Assembly: GCF_035818635.1 (NCBI RefSeq)
Contig: NZ_JAYLLH010000050.1
Location: 1-12,474 of the forward strand
Direction of reading: 5' to 3'
DNA length: 12,474 nucleotides
From: Mesobacterium_A hydrothermale
GTDB taxonomy: Bacteria > Pseudomonadota > Alphaproteobacteria > Rhodobacterales > Rhodobacteraceae
Shown here: positions 5,845 to 12,399 of the stretch, in pieces
How positions within the stretch are numbered: position 1 is the stretch's first letter
How the letters are laid out: the number at the start of each line of letters is the position of its first letter
Translations under genes and position numbers: made by a program
Notes under the pieces: generated by a model
What the model saw: the letters and a program-made list of their open reading frames with translations, nothing else
Databases searched by the model: none
What the model was told of the DNA's origin: nothing

Positions 5845-7827
5845 TCAGGCCGCTTGCGCGAACTCGCTGTCAGGCTCGGGAGATTCCGCGATAGGCGCCA
5901 CCTCATCAAAGGCGACACCAGCGGTCTGCATCATGGGCGGGCACCAGGCGGCCACCGCGGCGCGCTGTGCATCCGTCAGCGTGGCGAAAGGTTCGGCGAA
6001 GAGCTTGTCACAAAAGGCGACGATCTCCTTCTTGCTCGACGAGGCCAGCGTCACCGCCTCCTGGGCGAGGCCCAGATCCTCGCCGAGGATCTTCAGGAGC
6101 CATGCCTTCTTGAAGCGGTTGAAGAGCGCCACGTTCGGCGTCCAATGGGCGCGGATGTCAGGCATGATCTCGACCTCGAAGTCATGCATCAGGCTGTCGC
6201 GTTGCCGGTCCCGCGCAAAGCAGGACTGCGTGGTGCTGGCCGTGGCATAGGCGACGAGCTTGGCCTTCTCACAAGCATTGAGCGCGCGAAACGCCGCGAA
6301 CTGATCGGCGGGAGACCGGGCGTCGTCGAGCCAGGACAGATCGAGCGCATCATGCGCCGCCCCCACCTGTTCGAGCGAGGTGCCGTCGATCTCATCCATC
6401 TTGGCGTGGCTGCGGTATTCCTTGCGGGCATCGATCTTGACCGCCTGCGTGATGCTCATCCCGGTGCCGAGGACGTCGCTGACCAGCTTGAACAGCGTCA
6501 GGTCGAGCGTGGCCTCGGGATGCAGCGCCATCGCGGCCCCAAGGGCCATGGCCCGCTCGGTCTTGAGGTCCTCGGCCAGCGAGGCTGGATAGGTGATTTC
6601 GCCGGCGTCCGGGGCCTCCTCACCCGCAGGGTTAGTCGAGGCGCCGCGTATGCACTCGTCTTTCACATTGTCCTGCGGGCGCACGAGGCCCACATGGAGC
6701 GTCACCTCCCCATTCGACCAAGACGCAATCACGCCTGCACGGGCAAGGTCCTCGGCGCTGTAGGCTTCCTGCAGATCGCGGGCTTCCTCTTCCAAGTCGT
6801 CCACGCGGTCGTAGAGCTCATTGTAGGCATCGTCCTCGAGCCCCTCATCCTCCATCTCGAGCTGCAGCTGCTCGAGCTCCGCGGTGATTTCCTCCACGCG
6901 CTTCTGCGCAGCCTCACCAGGCTCGATCGGGCCGGGATAGACGCGGCCGTAGTCTGCCATGGTCGCATAATCATAGCGCACCATCGCATCGGCCCAGGCA
7001 AAGCCCAGTCTTGCACGGGCCTCTTCGGCCGCGGCACCGAGCTTCTCGAGCAGGATGGTCTCGACCAGCGCGGCGTCTTCCAGCACCGAATGTTCTTCCA
7101 AAAGATCGGCAGCGATCGCTCCGCCGCGGGCCTCATAGTCCTCGCGCACAAAGGCCCCAATATCGTCACTGACCTGCACACCGCGGGATTTGAGCGCCTG
7201 ACGCACAGAATAGGCCTGCAGGTAGCTGTCTTCCTTGGTCAGCGCCTCATAGACCTCCTTCTGCACCTCCTGGCTCGGATGGTCGGCAAAGGCTTTCATC
7301 GTGTCGAGCGTGATCGTCTTGGCCCGGGCTGCGGCGCGAATGTCGGGGTGGATCAGGCCATAACGCAACCGGCCTTTGACGGCGGCAACTGTCGTGCCGA
7401 AGGTCTTTGCGATTGTCTCGGGCGTCTGGCCGTCGACCTCCATCATCCGCGCGAAGGCTTCGAACTCGTCGATAGCGTTCATCGGGGCTTGCGTGATGTT
7501 CTCGGCGAGCGACAGAGCCGTAGTGACGTCGCAATCCTCCGGCACGAGGCGGCAGTCGATCTTGGTTTTCGCGGTGAACCCCTTCTCGCTCTTGTCCGCG
7601 ACCAGCTCTTTCAGCGCGGCATGACGGCGACCGCCGGCCAGCACGGCATATTTGCCGTCGATCTTCTGGACCAGGAGCGGCTGGAGGAGGCCCAGCACCG
7701 CGATGCTGGCTTTCAGATGTGCGATGTTCTCAGGATCGTAGGTTTCCGGGGAGTTACTCCGCACATTTGCGGGGTGAGCTGTCAGATCGCCGATGGCGAC
7801 GGAGACGGGTTTGAAGCTTGCAGTCAT
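5845..7827 (-). CDS. Long ParB-like (ParB/RepB/Spo0J) DNA-binding protein
   Basis: A 660-aa ParB-family protein. The N-terminal ParB/Srx domain covers about residues 7-115, with NVR near 21-23, GLLQPLLVQ near 46-54, the box GGRRHAAL at 65-72 (the ParB GERRxxA motif, with Gly for Glu) and ALSLAENITQAPMNAIDEFEAF near 104-125. A helix-turn-helix follows (TPETIAKTFGTTVAAVKGRL, about 135-154). The remaining roughly 480 residues are unlike chromosomal ParB (about 300 aa) and include an acidic, coiled-coil-like stretch near 305-350. This long form is common on alphaproteobacterial plasmids. No ParA is adjacent, so a role in partition is doubtful; a regulatory or CTP-dependent DNA-loading role is possible. 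The ATG is set by AAGGA 7-8 nt upstream. Confidence 0.87.
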   Translation of the reverse strand: MTASFKPVSVAIGDLTAHPANVRSNSPETYDPENIAHLKASIAVLGLLQPLLVQKIDGKYAVLAGGRRHAALKELVADKSEKGFTAKTKIDCRLVPEDCDVTTALSLAENITQAPMNAIDEFEAFARMMEVDGQTPETIAKTFGTTVAAVKGRLRYGLIHPDIRAAARAKTITLDTMKAFADHPSQEVQKEVYEALTKEDSYLQAYSVRQALKSRGVQVSDDIGAFVREDYEARGGAIAADLLEEHSVLEDAALVETILLEKLGAAAEEARARLGFAWADAMVRYDYATMADYGRVYPGPIEPGEAAQKRVEEITAELEQLQLEMEDEGLEDDAYNELYDRVDDLEEEARDLQEAYSAEDLARAGVIASWSNGEVTLHVGLVRPQDNVKDECIRGASTNPAGEEAPDAGEITYPASLAEDLKTERAMALGAAMALHPEATLDLTLFKLVSDVLGTGMSITQAVKIDARKEYRSHAKMDEIDGTSLEQVGAAHDALDLSWLDDARSPADQFAAFRALNACEKAKLVAYATASTTQSCFARDRQRDSLMHDFEVEIMPDIRAHWTPNVALFNRFKKAWLLKILGEDLGLAQEAVTLASSSKKEIVAFCDKLFAEPFATLTDAQRAAVAAWCPPMMQTAGVAFDEVAPIAESPEPDSEFAQAA

Positions 7828-7982
7828 TGGATATCCTTCTCAATGGATTTGGAGCGGCCCGCGCATTCAGATGCGCGGTCAATCCCCAAGGGCGGGGATC
7901 ACAACGACAATAGGCCCACTCTCCCTTTGAGGGGTCAGTGGGCCTTCATCACCTGGGGTGTCAGGAGGGGGTGTCCCCTTCC
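7828..7982 (-). promoter_or_regulatory. Leader of the parB-like gene with three tandem hairpins
   Basis: Three perfect inverted repeats are packed into 86 bp: CCGCGCAT/ATGCGCGG (7859-7866 and 7871-7878, TCAG loop), ATCCCC/GGGGAT (7882-7887 and 7894-7899) and GGCCCACT/AGTGGGCC (7913-7920 and 7937-7944). The last contains a variant of the leader box shared with three other genes (7914-7928). It also lies 38 nt downstream of the DUF3768 stop, so it could help end that transcript, though no T-tract follows. Confidence 0.6.
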
Positions 7983-8372
7983 CTACCAGTCGCTCGCCAG
8001 CATGATAGTCAGCACGCGCATGGTGGTGGCGGGGTTATCCGGGGCCTCGGCGCCATAGCGAAAATCCGAGTCCGCCTCATAGAGATCGATTTTCCAGAAC
8101 ACGGTCTCGCCCCGGATCTCGACCGCCCCGAAATCATGCCAGCCTTCGGGATCGTTCTCGGGTTCGAAGGTCTCGAACATGCCCGTGGCCTTCACCGCCT
8201 CGGCCATGAAGCCGTCACCGGCCTCCATAAGCGAGCGGGTGACATGCATCCGGCCCTGGATAGGCCGCGCGGGCGGAACTCCAAGGCACGCGAGCTTGCG
8301 AAACGCGTCGTTCTGCGCTGCGATCACACTCGGATCAGGGCGGTCTGTCTGGGGTTGTGCGATGATGGTCAT
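7983..8372 (-). CDS. DUF3768 domain-containing protein
   Basis: A 129-aa protein of the uncharacterised DUF3768 family, small soluble proteins found on alphaproteobacterial plasmids and chromosomes. Typical parts are visible: IAAQNDAFRK near 17-26, GRMHVTRSL, then the core FEPENDPEGWHDFGAVEI, VFWKIDLYE and the C-terminal RVLTIMLASDW. The dense acidic and aromatic residues in the core are characteristic, but no enzymatic function is known to me. I chose the ATG at 8370-8372 because AAAGGA lies 8 nt upstream. A longer version starting at 8435 would add 21 residues translated from the leader box region. It lies 155 nt upstream of the parB-like gene on the same strand. Confidence 0.85.
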   Translation of the reverse strand: MTIIAQPQTDRPDPSVIAAQNDAFRKLACLGVPPARPIQGRMHVTRSLMEAGDGFMAEAVKATGMFETFEPENDPEGWHDFGAVEIRGETVFWKIDLYEADSDFRYGAEAPDNPATTMRVLTIMLASDW

Positions 8373-8407
8373 GGGGCAATCCTTTGAGAAGTTGAAACAC
8401 CCCTCCC

Positions 8408-8427
8408 AAAGCCTGCTTTTTCTTTTC
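8408..8427 (-). promoter_or_regulatory. DUF3768 copy of the shared leader box
   Basis: This 20-bp stretch matches 2993-3012 in the helicase leader at 17 of 20 positions; on the plus strand both read AAAGCCYGCTTTYKCTTTTC. It ends 35 nt before the DUF3768 ATG. Related sequences lie before the parB-like and ardC-like genes. The position suggests an operator or promoter element, but no classical -35/-10 pair could be placed on it. Confidence 0.5.
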
Positions 8428-8476
8428 TCTTCCACGGGGCACCAGACTAAACCTACCCGACCCGACAGTTAACAGT

Positions 8477-8491
8477 GTCCGCCGTGCGGAC
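8477..8491 (-). terminator. Possible stem-loop downstream of the HAD gene
   Basis: GTCCGC (8477-8482) and GCGGAC (8486-8491) form a perfect 6-bp stem with a 3-nt loop, 27 nt after the HAD phosphatase stop. No T-tract follows on the minus strand, so its strength as an intrinsic terminator is doubtful. Confidence 0.3.
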
Positions 8492-8518
8492 GAGGCTAAC
8501 CTTCCGAATGAACCACCG

Positions 8519-9193
8519 TCAGTTCAAGTCATCAAGCAATTCCAAGCCGGCCGCCAGATCGGCAACCACACGGGCATCTTGTGCCCGCAGCTGGTCTGCC
8601 TTCCTGTCGCCGCCGACACCCAAAAATTCCAACCCAAGGTTCCTCGCCGTGAATAGGTCCCACAAACCATCTCCGACCGACAGAACCCGATCCAAATCAG
8701 AAATGGAATGCCTGCTCCGCGCACTCTCGATTGAGGCCGCGACAATATCTTCCCTCGTTTGGTATTCGGATGCCGTGACGAGTAGATCAAGATCAACCGG
8801 GCAGGCAAGAGCATCCAGTTTGCGCAATGCGCCGTATCGAAAGCTCCCGGTTGCGAAACAAGCAACCCATTGGGTCTGTTCCAGTGCTGATAGAAATGCG
8901 GAGCTCCCGGGGATCTCCAGGATTGGATGGGCGCAGATCGTATTGTCCAACGCCAGCCGGTACTGTGCTTCCACCCCATCCATGTCCGGGTGGCCATCGA
9001 ACCCGGCTTCCTCCCAGGCTTCCTGAAATATCGCGCTGTCAGAATGGTGCTTGTAGGAGGCCCAGTCCGTCCGCAGCGCAGGGAACGGAAAACTGCGCAA
9101 GGCAGCTTCGAAAGCAGCTTGGTGAGGCGCAACGCTGTCGGTCAGGGTGCCGTCGATATCGAAGACGATGACGGAGGTTTTCTTAGGTGGCAT
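8519..9193 (-). CDS. HAD-superfamily phosphatase
   Basis: A 224-aa cytoplasmic haloacid-dehalogenase-fold hydrolase, probably a small-molecule phosphatase like phosphoglycolate phosphatase or beta-phosphoglucomutase relatives. Motif I is FDIDGTLTDS, with nucleophile Asp12 and acid/base Asp14. A helical cap domain follows (about 20-95). Motif II is ATGS near 114-117, a basic residue in TRED near 146-149 may serve as motif III, and motif IV is GDGLWD with metal-binding Asp175 and Asp179. All catalytic acids are present, so an active enzyme is expected; the substrate cannot be read from sequence. The start has GAGGA about 5 nt upstream. It is transcribed divergently from the AraC-type gene across about 92 bp. 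It does not belong to the usual plasmid backbone set and looks like cargo. Confidence 0.87.
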   Translation of the reverse strand: MPPKKTSVIVFDIDGTLTDSVAPHQAAFEAALRSFPFPALRTDWASYKHHSDSAIFQEAWEEAGFDGHPDMDGVEAQYRLALDNTICAHPILEIPGSSAFLSALEQTQWVACFATGSFRYGALRKLDALACPVDLDLLVTASEYQTREDIVAASIESARSRHSISDLDRVLSVGDGLWDLFTARNLGLEFLGVGGDRKADQLRAQDARVVADLAAGLELLDDLN

Positions 9194-9285
9194 GGTGTCC
9201 TCGCTCAGGTTTCCCGCACCCTACGTTGACCTGATTGGCGAATGGGGTCACTTTTCTCTCAGCCGGGTCAAATGAAGTTTCGAAA
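9194..9285. promoter_or_regulatory. Divergent intergenic region between HAD and AraC-type genes
   Basis: This 92-bp region must carry at least one promoter for each direction. TTGACC at 9226-9231 and its inverse GGTCAA at 9266-9271 are spaced 40 bp centre to centre, and a further GGTCA lies at 9246-9250. These three copies at 20-bp spacing, about two helical turns, could be regulator half-sites. No convincing -10 element was found on either strand. Confidence 0.35.
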
Positions 9286-10029
9286 ATGCTTGGATCATCT
9301 TCAGCGGACCATCTGCAGATTTTGCCTGCTCCTATTGTCAGTCTCAGCAAGACCTATGCTGACGGCTATGTCTCTCAACGCCACCAGCACACACGCGTGC
9401 AAATTATGCACGCCATCTCCGGGCTGATGCTTGCCGAAACGACTGGCGCAAACTGGGCCGTGCCCGCCGGCTATGGGCTGATCATTCCCCCAGAGACCCC
9501 GCATCAAACCCGTATGGTTGGCGAGGTTGAACTGCGTTCCATCTATATTTCCGTGGCGGATCAGGTGGCCGGGTCCCGGCCCCCCTGCAGGATCATCGCT
9601 ATGTCCGAGTTGATGTCGGCTCTTGTGCTGCGCTTGTGCCAGATGGACAATCGAGACGACGGTACGGGCAGGGTATCCTACCTAACGCAACTCATCCTTC
9701 TGGAGCTTGCAGATGCGCCGGACGCCCCGCTGGCCTTGCCGTTTCCGCAAAGTGACGGGCTTCGCGGCGCCTGTGCAAGACTGCTGGCCGATCCCTCGAT
9801 TAATCATGGCATCGATCACTGGGCCGAACAATGCGGCATGAGCCGAAGCACATTCACGCGAGCATTCCGGCGCGAGACGGGTCTTAGCTTCGACGCCTGG
9901 CGACAACGGCTGCGTTGCCTTGCGGCACGTGAGTACATGGCCCGTGGGGTAAGCTTGGCACGCGCCGCTCAAGCAGTTGGATACGCTTCGCCTTACACAT
10001 TGAAACGAGTGTTGGAGAAGCTTGGGTAA
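9286..10029 (+). CDS. AraC-family transcriptional regulator with N-terminal cupin
   Basis: A DNA-binding regulator of about 247 aa. The N-terminal cupin-like sensor is seen in HQHTRVQIMHAISGLMLAE and WAVPAGYGLIIPPETPHQTR. The C-terminal AraC domain holds a first helix-turn-helix (HWAEQCGMSRSTFTRAFRRE) and a second that begins SLARAAQAVGYASPYTLKRV. The protein ends right after VLEKLG, about ten residues earlier than usual, so the final helix with its common G-x-x-P-x-x-Y/F ending is missing. I chose the ATG at 9286; an in-frame TTG at 9235 would add 17 residues but lacks a good SD, and the SD before the ATG is weak too. It may regulate the divergent HAD gene; its ligand is unknown. Confidence 0.87.
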   Translation: MLGSSSADHLQILPAPIVSLSKTYADGYVSQRHQHTRVQIMHAISGLMLAETTGANWAVPAGYGLIIPPETPHQTRMVGEVELRSIYISVADQVAGSRPPCRIIAMSELMSALVLRLCQMDNRDDGTGRVSYLTQLILLELADAPDAPLALPFPQSDGLRGACARLLADPSINHGIDHWAEQCGMSRSTFTRAFRRETGLSFDAWRQRLRCLAAREYMARGVSLARAAQAVGYASPYTLKRVLEKLG

Positions 10030-10085
10030 GAGCCACCTGCTAAGAGTGCTTTGCTGACATTTACTGCTTTGCCGCAATAGAATCG

Positions 10086-11024
10086 TCAGGCGGCCTGGGC
10101 GCCCTCCCCTGCCCTACCCGCCTCCGACCGTGCGATCAGGTAATCACAGGCGCGCTGCGCGTCGGCCGCGTGCTTGAAGATCGCGTTCTTGTCAGAGCGC
10201 AAAACGCGCAGCCAGTTGTAGAGATACGCCGCGTTCATCTCGAGCGTATGCGCTGTAAAGCCGAGCGTCTGGCCAAGGAACACCGAGGTCAGCTCGGCGA
10301 CGATCTCTTCGCGGGCATAGGCCGTGTTGCCGAAGCGCGAGAGGCCGTAATCGCGGTTCAGCCGGTGCCGTGCCTTGGTGGCATGGGCGAGCTCATGCGC
10401 CCAAACGCCATAGAAGTTCCGCGGGTTCTCGAACCGCGCAACCTGTGGCATGAAGACCTTATCCACGGGCGGCAGATAGTAGGCTTCCGTCCCCGTGAAG
10501 ACGGTCGTGATGTCGATAGCATCGAAAAACGCCTGCATGTGCGGGATGGGCTCGGACGGCGGATGCTCGGGCGCGGGCTCCGGGTCGGGGTAGAAACTGT
10601 CGGGCAGGCCATCGATCTGGCAGGCATTGAACACGCGGTAGGATTTCTGGAAGCGGAAGATGCGGGCTTCCTCGGAGCGATCATCCCTGTCGCTGCGGTC
10701 ATCCTCGCCGCCCGCGTCTTTCCGGCTTTGGCCGTAGTATACGACGACGGAGGACTTCTCTCCCTTGCGGACCTTTGCGTCCAACGCATTGGCCTGCGGA
10801 AGCGTCATCCAGAAAGGTGAGCTGTGGCCCGCCATCACGGTCCGCATCGTCAGCAGGAAGTTGTTCACGCCCTGGTAGGGTTCACCGCCCACGCGCAGAG
10901 GGCGAGAGCTGCCACCTGCGGTCCAGGGTTTGCGCCACGGCAGGACGCCGCGCTCGATGATGCGGATGATTTCGTTGGTGATAACCTCGGAGGCATCGAA
11001 TTTGGGCGTGCGGGATCGGGCCAT
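10086..11024 (-). CDS. ArdC-type antirestriction protein with zincin metallopeptidase domain
   Basis: A 312-aa protein of the ArdC/DUF1738 type. The N-terminal ssDNA-binding ArdC domain (about 8-135) shows VLPWRKPW near 27-34, YQGVNNFLL near 50-58, FWMTLPQA, VRKGEKSSVVVYY and YRVFNACQIDGLP. An acidic, low-complexity insert (GEDDRSDRDDRSEE) lies near 106-119. The C-terminal zincin domain has HELAH at 210-214, with Glu240 or Glu244 of AREEIVAE as the likely third zinc ligand. Known relatives protect incoming conjugative DNA from restriction. A near-ideal SD AAGGAGG lies 7 nt before the ATG, suggesting strong translation. It converges with the AraC-type gene across 56 nt, in which no convincing terminator was found. 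Confidence 0.93.
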   Translation of the reverse strand: MARSRTPKFDASEVITNEIIRIIERGVLPWRKPWTAGGSSRPLRVGGEPYQGVNNFLLTMRTVMAGHSSPFWMTLPQANALDAKVRKGEKSSVVVYYGQSRKDAGGEDDRSDRDDRSEEARIFRFQKSYRVFNACQIDGLPDSFYPDPEPAPEHPPSEPIPHMQAFFDAIDITTVFTGTEAYYLPPVDKVFMPQVARFENPRNFYGVWAHELAHATKARHRLNRDYGLSRFGNTAYAREEIVAELTSVFLGQTLGFTAHTLEMNAAYLYNWLRVLRSDKNAIFKHAADAQRACDYLIARSEAGRAGEGAQAA

Positions 11025-11436
11025 GGCTGGCCTCCTTTCGAATGTTGGTGAGAAAGACAGACCAGAATCCGGCCCGGACCCATCCGAGGGACCCTAAAGG
11101 CCCTCATCCGTCAGTCACAAAACCCGAAGTCCACTTTCCCTTTTCTTGGACCAATTGGACCGAGCTGACTGCCGAGGGGCCGACACCAACGCGGTACCCA
11201 GTGACTTCATGCAGTAAGTGCTGGTTGGGGTCCAAGATCGGCAAGGCATATCGGCAAACCCGGTCCGACTGCTGCAGTCTTTGTCATATTATCAATAACT
11301 TATCTGGTTTTTTGGATCGGCAGAGAAACGCGTCTCCTGCGACTTTGAATACCCAAAGATCAGGACCTTCGACGTTCAGAGCAATTCAGCGCTACCGAAA
11401 ACAATGGGAAACGAACGCGTAGACCCGCCTGACAAC
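11025..11436. other. Long intergenic region upstream of ardC-like gene and Xre-RES operon
   Basis: About 410 bp without a supported gene. The half next to the ardC-like gene holds an imperfect inverted repeat GAGGG/CCCTC (11086-11090 and 11101-11105), a copy of the shared leader box (11129-11145) and a direct repeat TTGGACC (11146-11152 and 11155-11161) immediately beside it. The stretch at about 11279-11315 is clearly richer in A/T than its surroundings. ACGCGT occurs twice (near 11329 and 11415). A plus-strand reading frame here (11042-11422) lacks an SD and any recognisable domain. Confidence 0.5.
11129..11145 (-). promoter_or_regulatory. ardC-like copy of the shared leader box
   Basis: These 17 bp match the helicase leader (2996-3012) at 14 of 17 positions, with common core CTTTCNCTTTTC on the plus strand. 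The box lies 105-121 nt upstream of the ATG. The direct repeat TTGGACC, with 2 nt between copies, starts 1 bp further out and may be part of the same control element. Confidence 0.45.
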
Positions 11437-11480
11437 TTGCATTTCAGCAATATTGCCGCTATATACCGTCAGTATAACTG
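11437..11480 (+). promoter_or_regulatory. Promoter and operator-like palindromes of the Xre-RES operon
   Basis: TTGCAT (11437-11442) and TATATA (11460-11465) form a sigma-70-type pair with an ideal 17-nt spacer, ending 29 nt before the ATG. The spacer contains a perfect palindrome GCAATATTGC (11447-11456). CAGT/ACTG (11470-11473 and 11477-11480) flanks the expected start of transcription. TAGGAG, 8 nt before the ATG, is the SD. The layout fits autorepression by the Xre-type antitoxin. Confidence 0.72.
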
Positions 11481-11494
11481 TAGGAGCATAGATC

Positions 11495-11845
11495 ATGCAC
11501 ATCACGAACTTTGCTGAAGCTGGGCAATTCGAACCGCGCAAGATCGCCGCGGTGCTACGCACATCAGCAGAAGAGATCGCATTGACCGTCGGCTTGGGCA
11601 AAGACGCGTTGCAGAGGCGAGCCCGCATCGGTTCGGACAAGACGCAGCGCCGCCTGCGCGAACTGGTAGAGGTGCTGAACAAAGTCGAACCCCGCTTCGG
11701 CTCGGAACTGATGGCCTATGCATGGTACCGATCAGAGCCCCTGCCCGGCTTTGATGGCCGGACAGCCATGCAGCTTGTGCAGGAAGGCAAAGCGCAGCAA
11801 GTTCTCGAATACATCGATGCAGTCGATGCGGGCGTCTTTGCCTGA
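11495..11845 (+). CDS. Xre/MbcA/ParS-family antitoxin of a RES toxin-antitoxin system
   Basis: A 116-aa antitoxin. The N-terminal helical region (about 12-62) looks like a divergent Xre-type helix-turn-helix (AVLRTSAEEIALTVGLGKDA, then RRLRELVEVLNKV). The C-terminal DUF2384 toxin-binding domain is clear: YRSEPLPGFDGRTAMQLVQE near 78-97, ending in the usual VLEYIDAVDAGVFA-type helix that inserts into the toxin's active site. It neutralises the RES toxin encoded directly downstream and probably represses its own promoter through the nearby palindromes. The stop and the toxin start share one base (TGATG at 11843-11847), as expected for coupled translation. Length is close to typical for the family. 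Confidence 0.92.
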   Translation: MHITNFAEAGQFEPRKIAAVLRTSAEEIALTVGLGKDALQRRARIGSDKTQRRLRELVEVLNKVEPRFGSELMAYAWYRSEPLPGFDGRTAMQLVQEGKAQQVLEYIDAVDAGVFA

Positions 11846-12357
11846 TGCCTCTGAAAGATGGATGCTACACAGGGCCACTCTATCGCGCCCTGAATCCGGT
11901 CTATGCGCGTGAACCTCTCTCCGGACGAGGCGCTGAACTCTATGGAGGGCGCTTCAATTCCAAGGGGACCCCTGCCCTCTACACCTCGCTGGATCCCACG
12001 ACCGCTCTCCGAGAAGCCAATCAGGTCGGCAGCCTGCAACCCACGATCCTGGTGTCCTACAACGCCGACCTTGGGCCGATTTTCGATACCCGCGATCCGG
12101 GCGGACTTGACCGGTATGGCGCGACTGCGGCGATGCTTGCAGATCCTGCATGGCGCATGAAGATGCTCGATGGTCAATCGGTTCCGACACAGGATTTAGA
12201 ACGCGCCCTCATAGCGGATCGGTTTGCGGGGCTTCTGATCCAAAGTTTTGCGAAGGGTGCGTCATCATCGGACTTCAACATCGTGTTGTGGGTCTGGACT
12301 GACAATAAAGGTTCTTTGGCAGTGGTGGATGATGAAGAGCGACTGTCACGCATGTGA
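11845..12357 (+). CDS. RES-domain toxin (MbcT/Res family, NAD-degrading)
   Basis: RES-domain toxins of Xre-RES pairs break down NAD+ and stop growth when free of antitoxin. The 170-aa protein is one full RES domain. LYRAL is near 12-16, followed by the hallmark GGRFNSKGTPALYTS with Arg36 and Tyr46 ten residues apart, and LREA with Glu57. Later family features are LIADRFAGLLIQSFA near 122-136, with Ser134, and SDFNIVLW near 142-149. The conserved residues all seem present, so it should be active. It overlaps the antitoxin gene by 1 nt. It ends 42 bp before the right terminal repeat, so the operon is complete despite the border. No terminator is visible between the stop and the repeat. Confidence 0.92.
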   Translation: MPLKDGCYTGPLYRALNPVYAREPLSGRGAELYGGRFNSKGTPALYTSLDPTTALREANQVGSLQPTILVSYNADLGPIFDTRDPGGLDRYGATAAMLADPAWRMKMLDGQSVPTQDLERALIADRFAGLLIQSFAKGASSSDFNIVLWVWTDNKGSLAVVDDEERLSRM

Positions 12358-12399
12358 GGTGATTGGCGGACATGTTCACTGGGTGCATTCTTAGCGCAC

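Noticed and set aside
4358..8058. Very long plus-strand reading frames (4358-6250 and 5785-8058) opposite the DUF and parB-like genes
   Set aside because: They run antisense to genes with clear domains and SDs, lack recognisable domains and are expected by-products of GC-rich codon usage.
11042..11422. 126-codon plus-strand reading frame in the ardC/Xre intergenic region
   Set aside because: No SD precedes its ATG, no domain or plausible composition is visible, and it overlaps the ardC leader box on the opposite strand.
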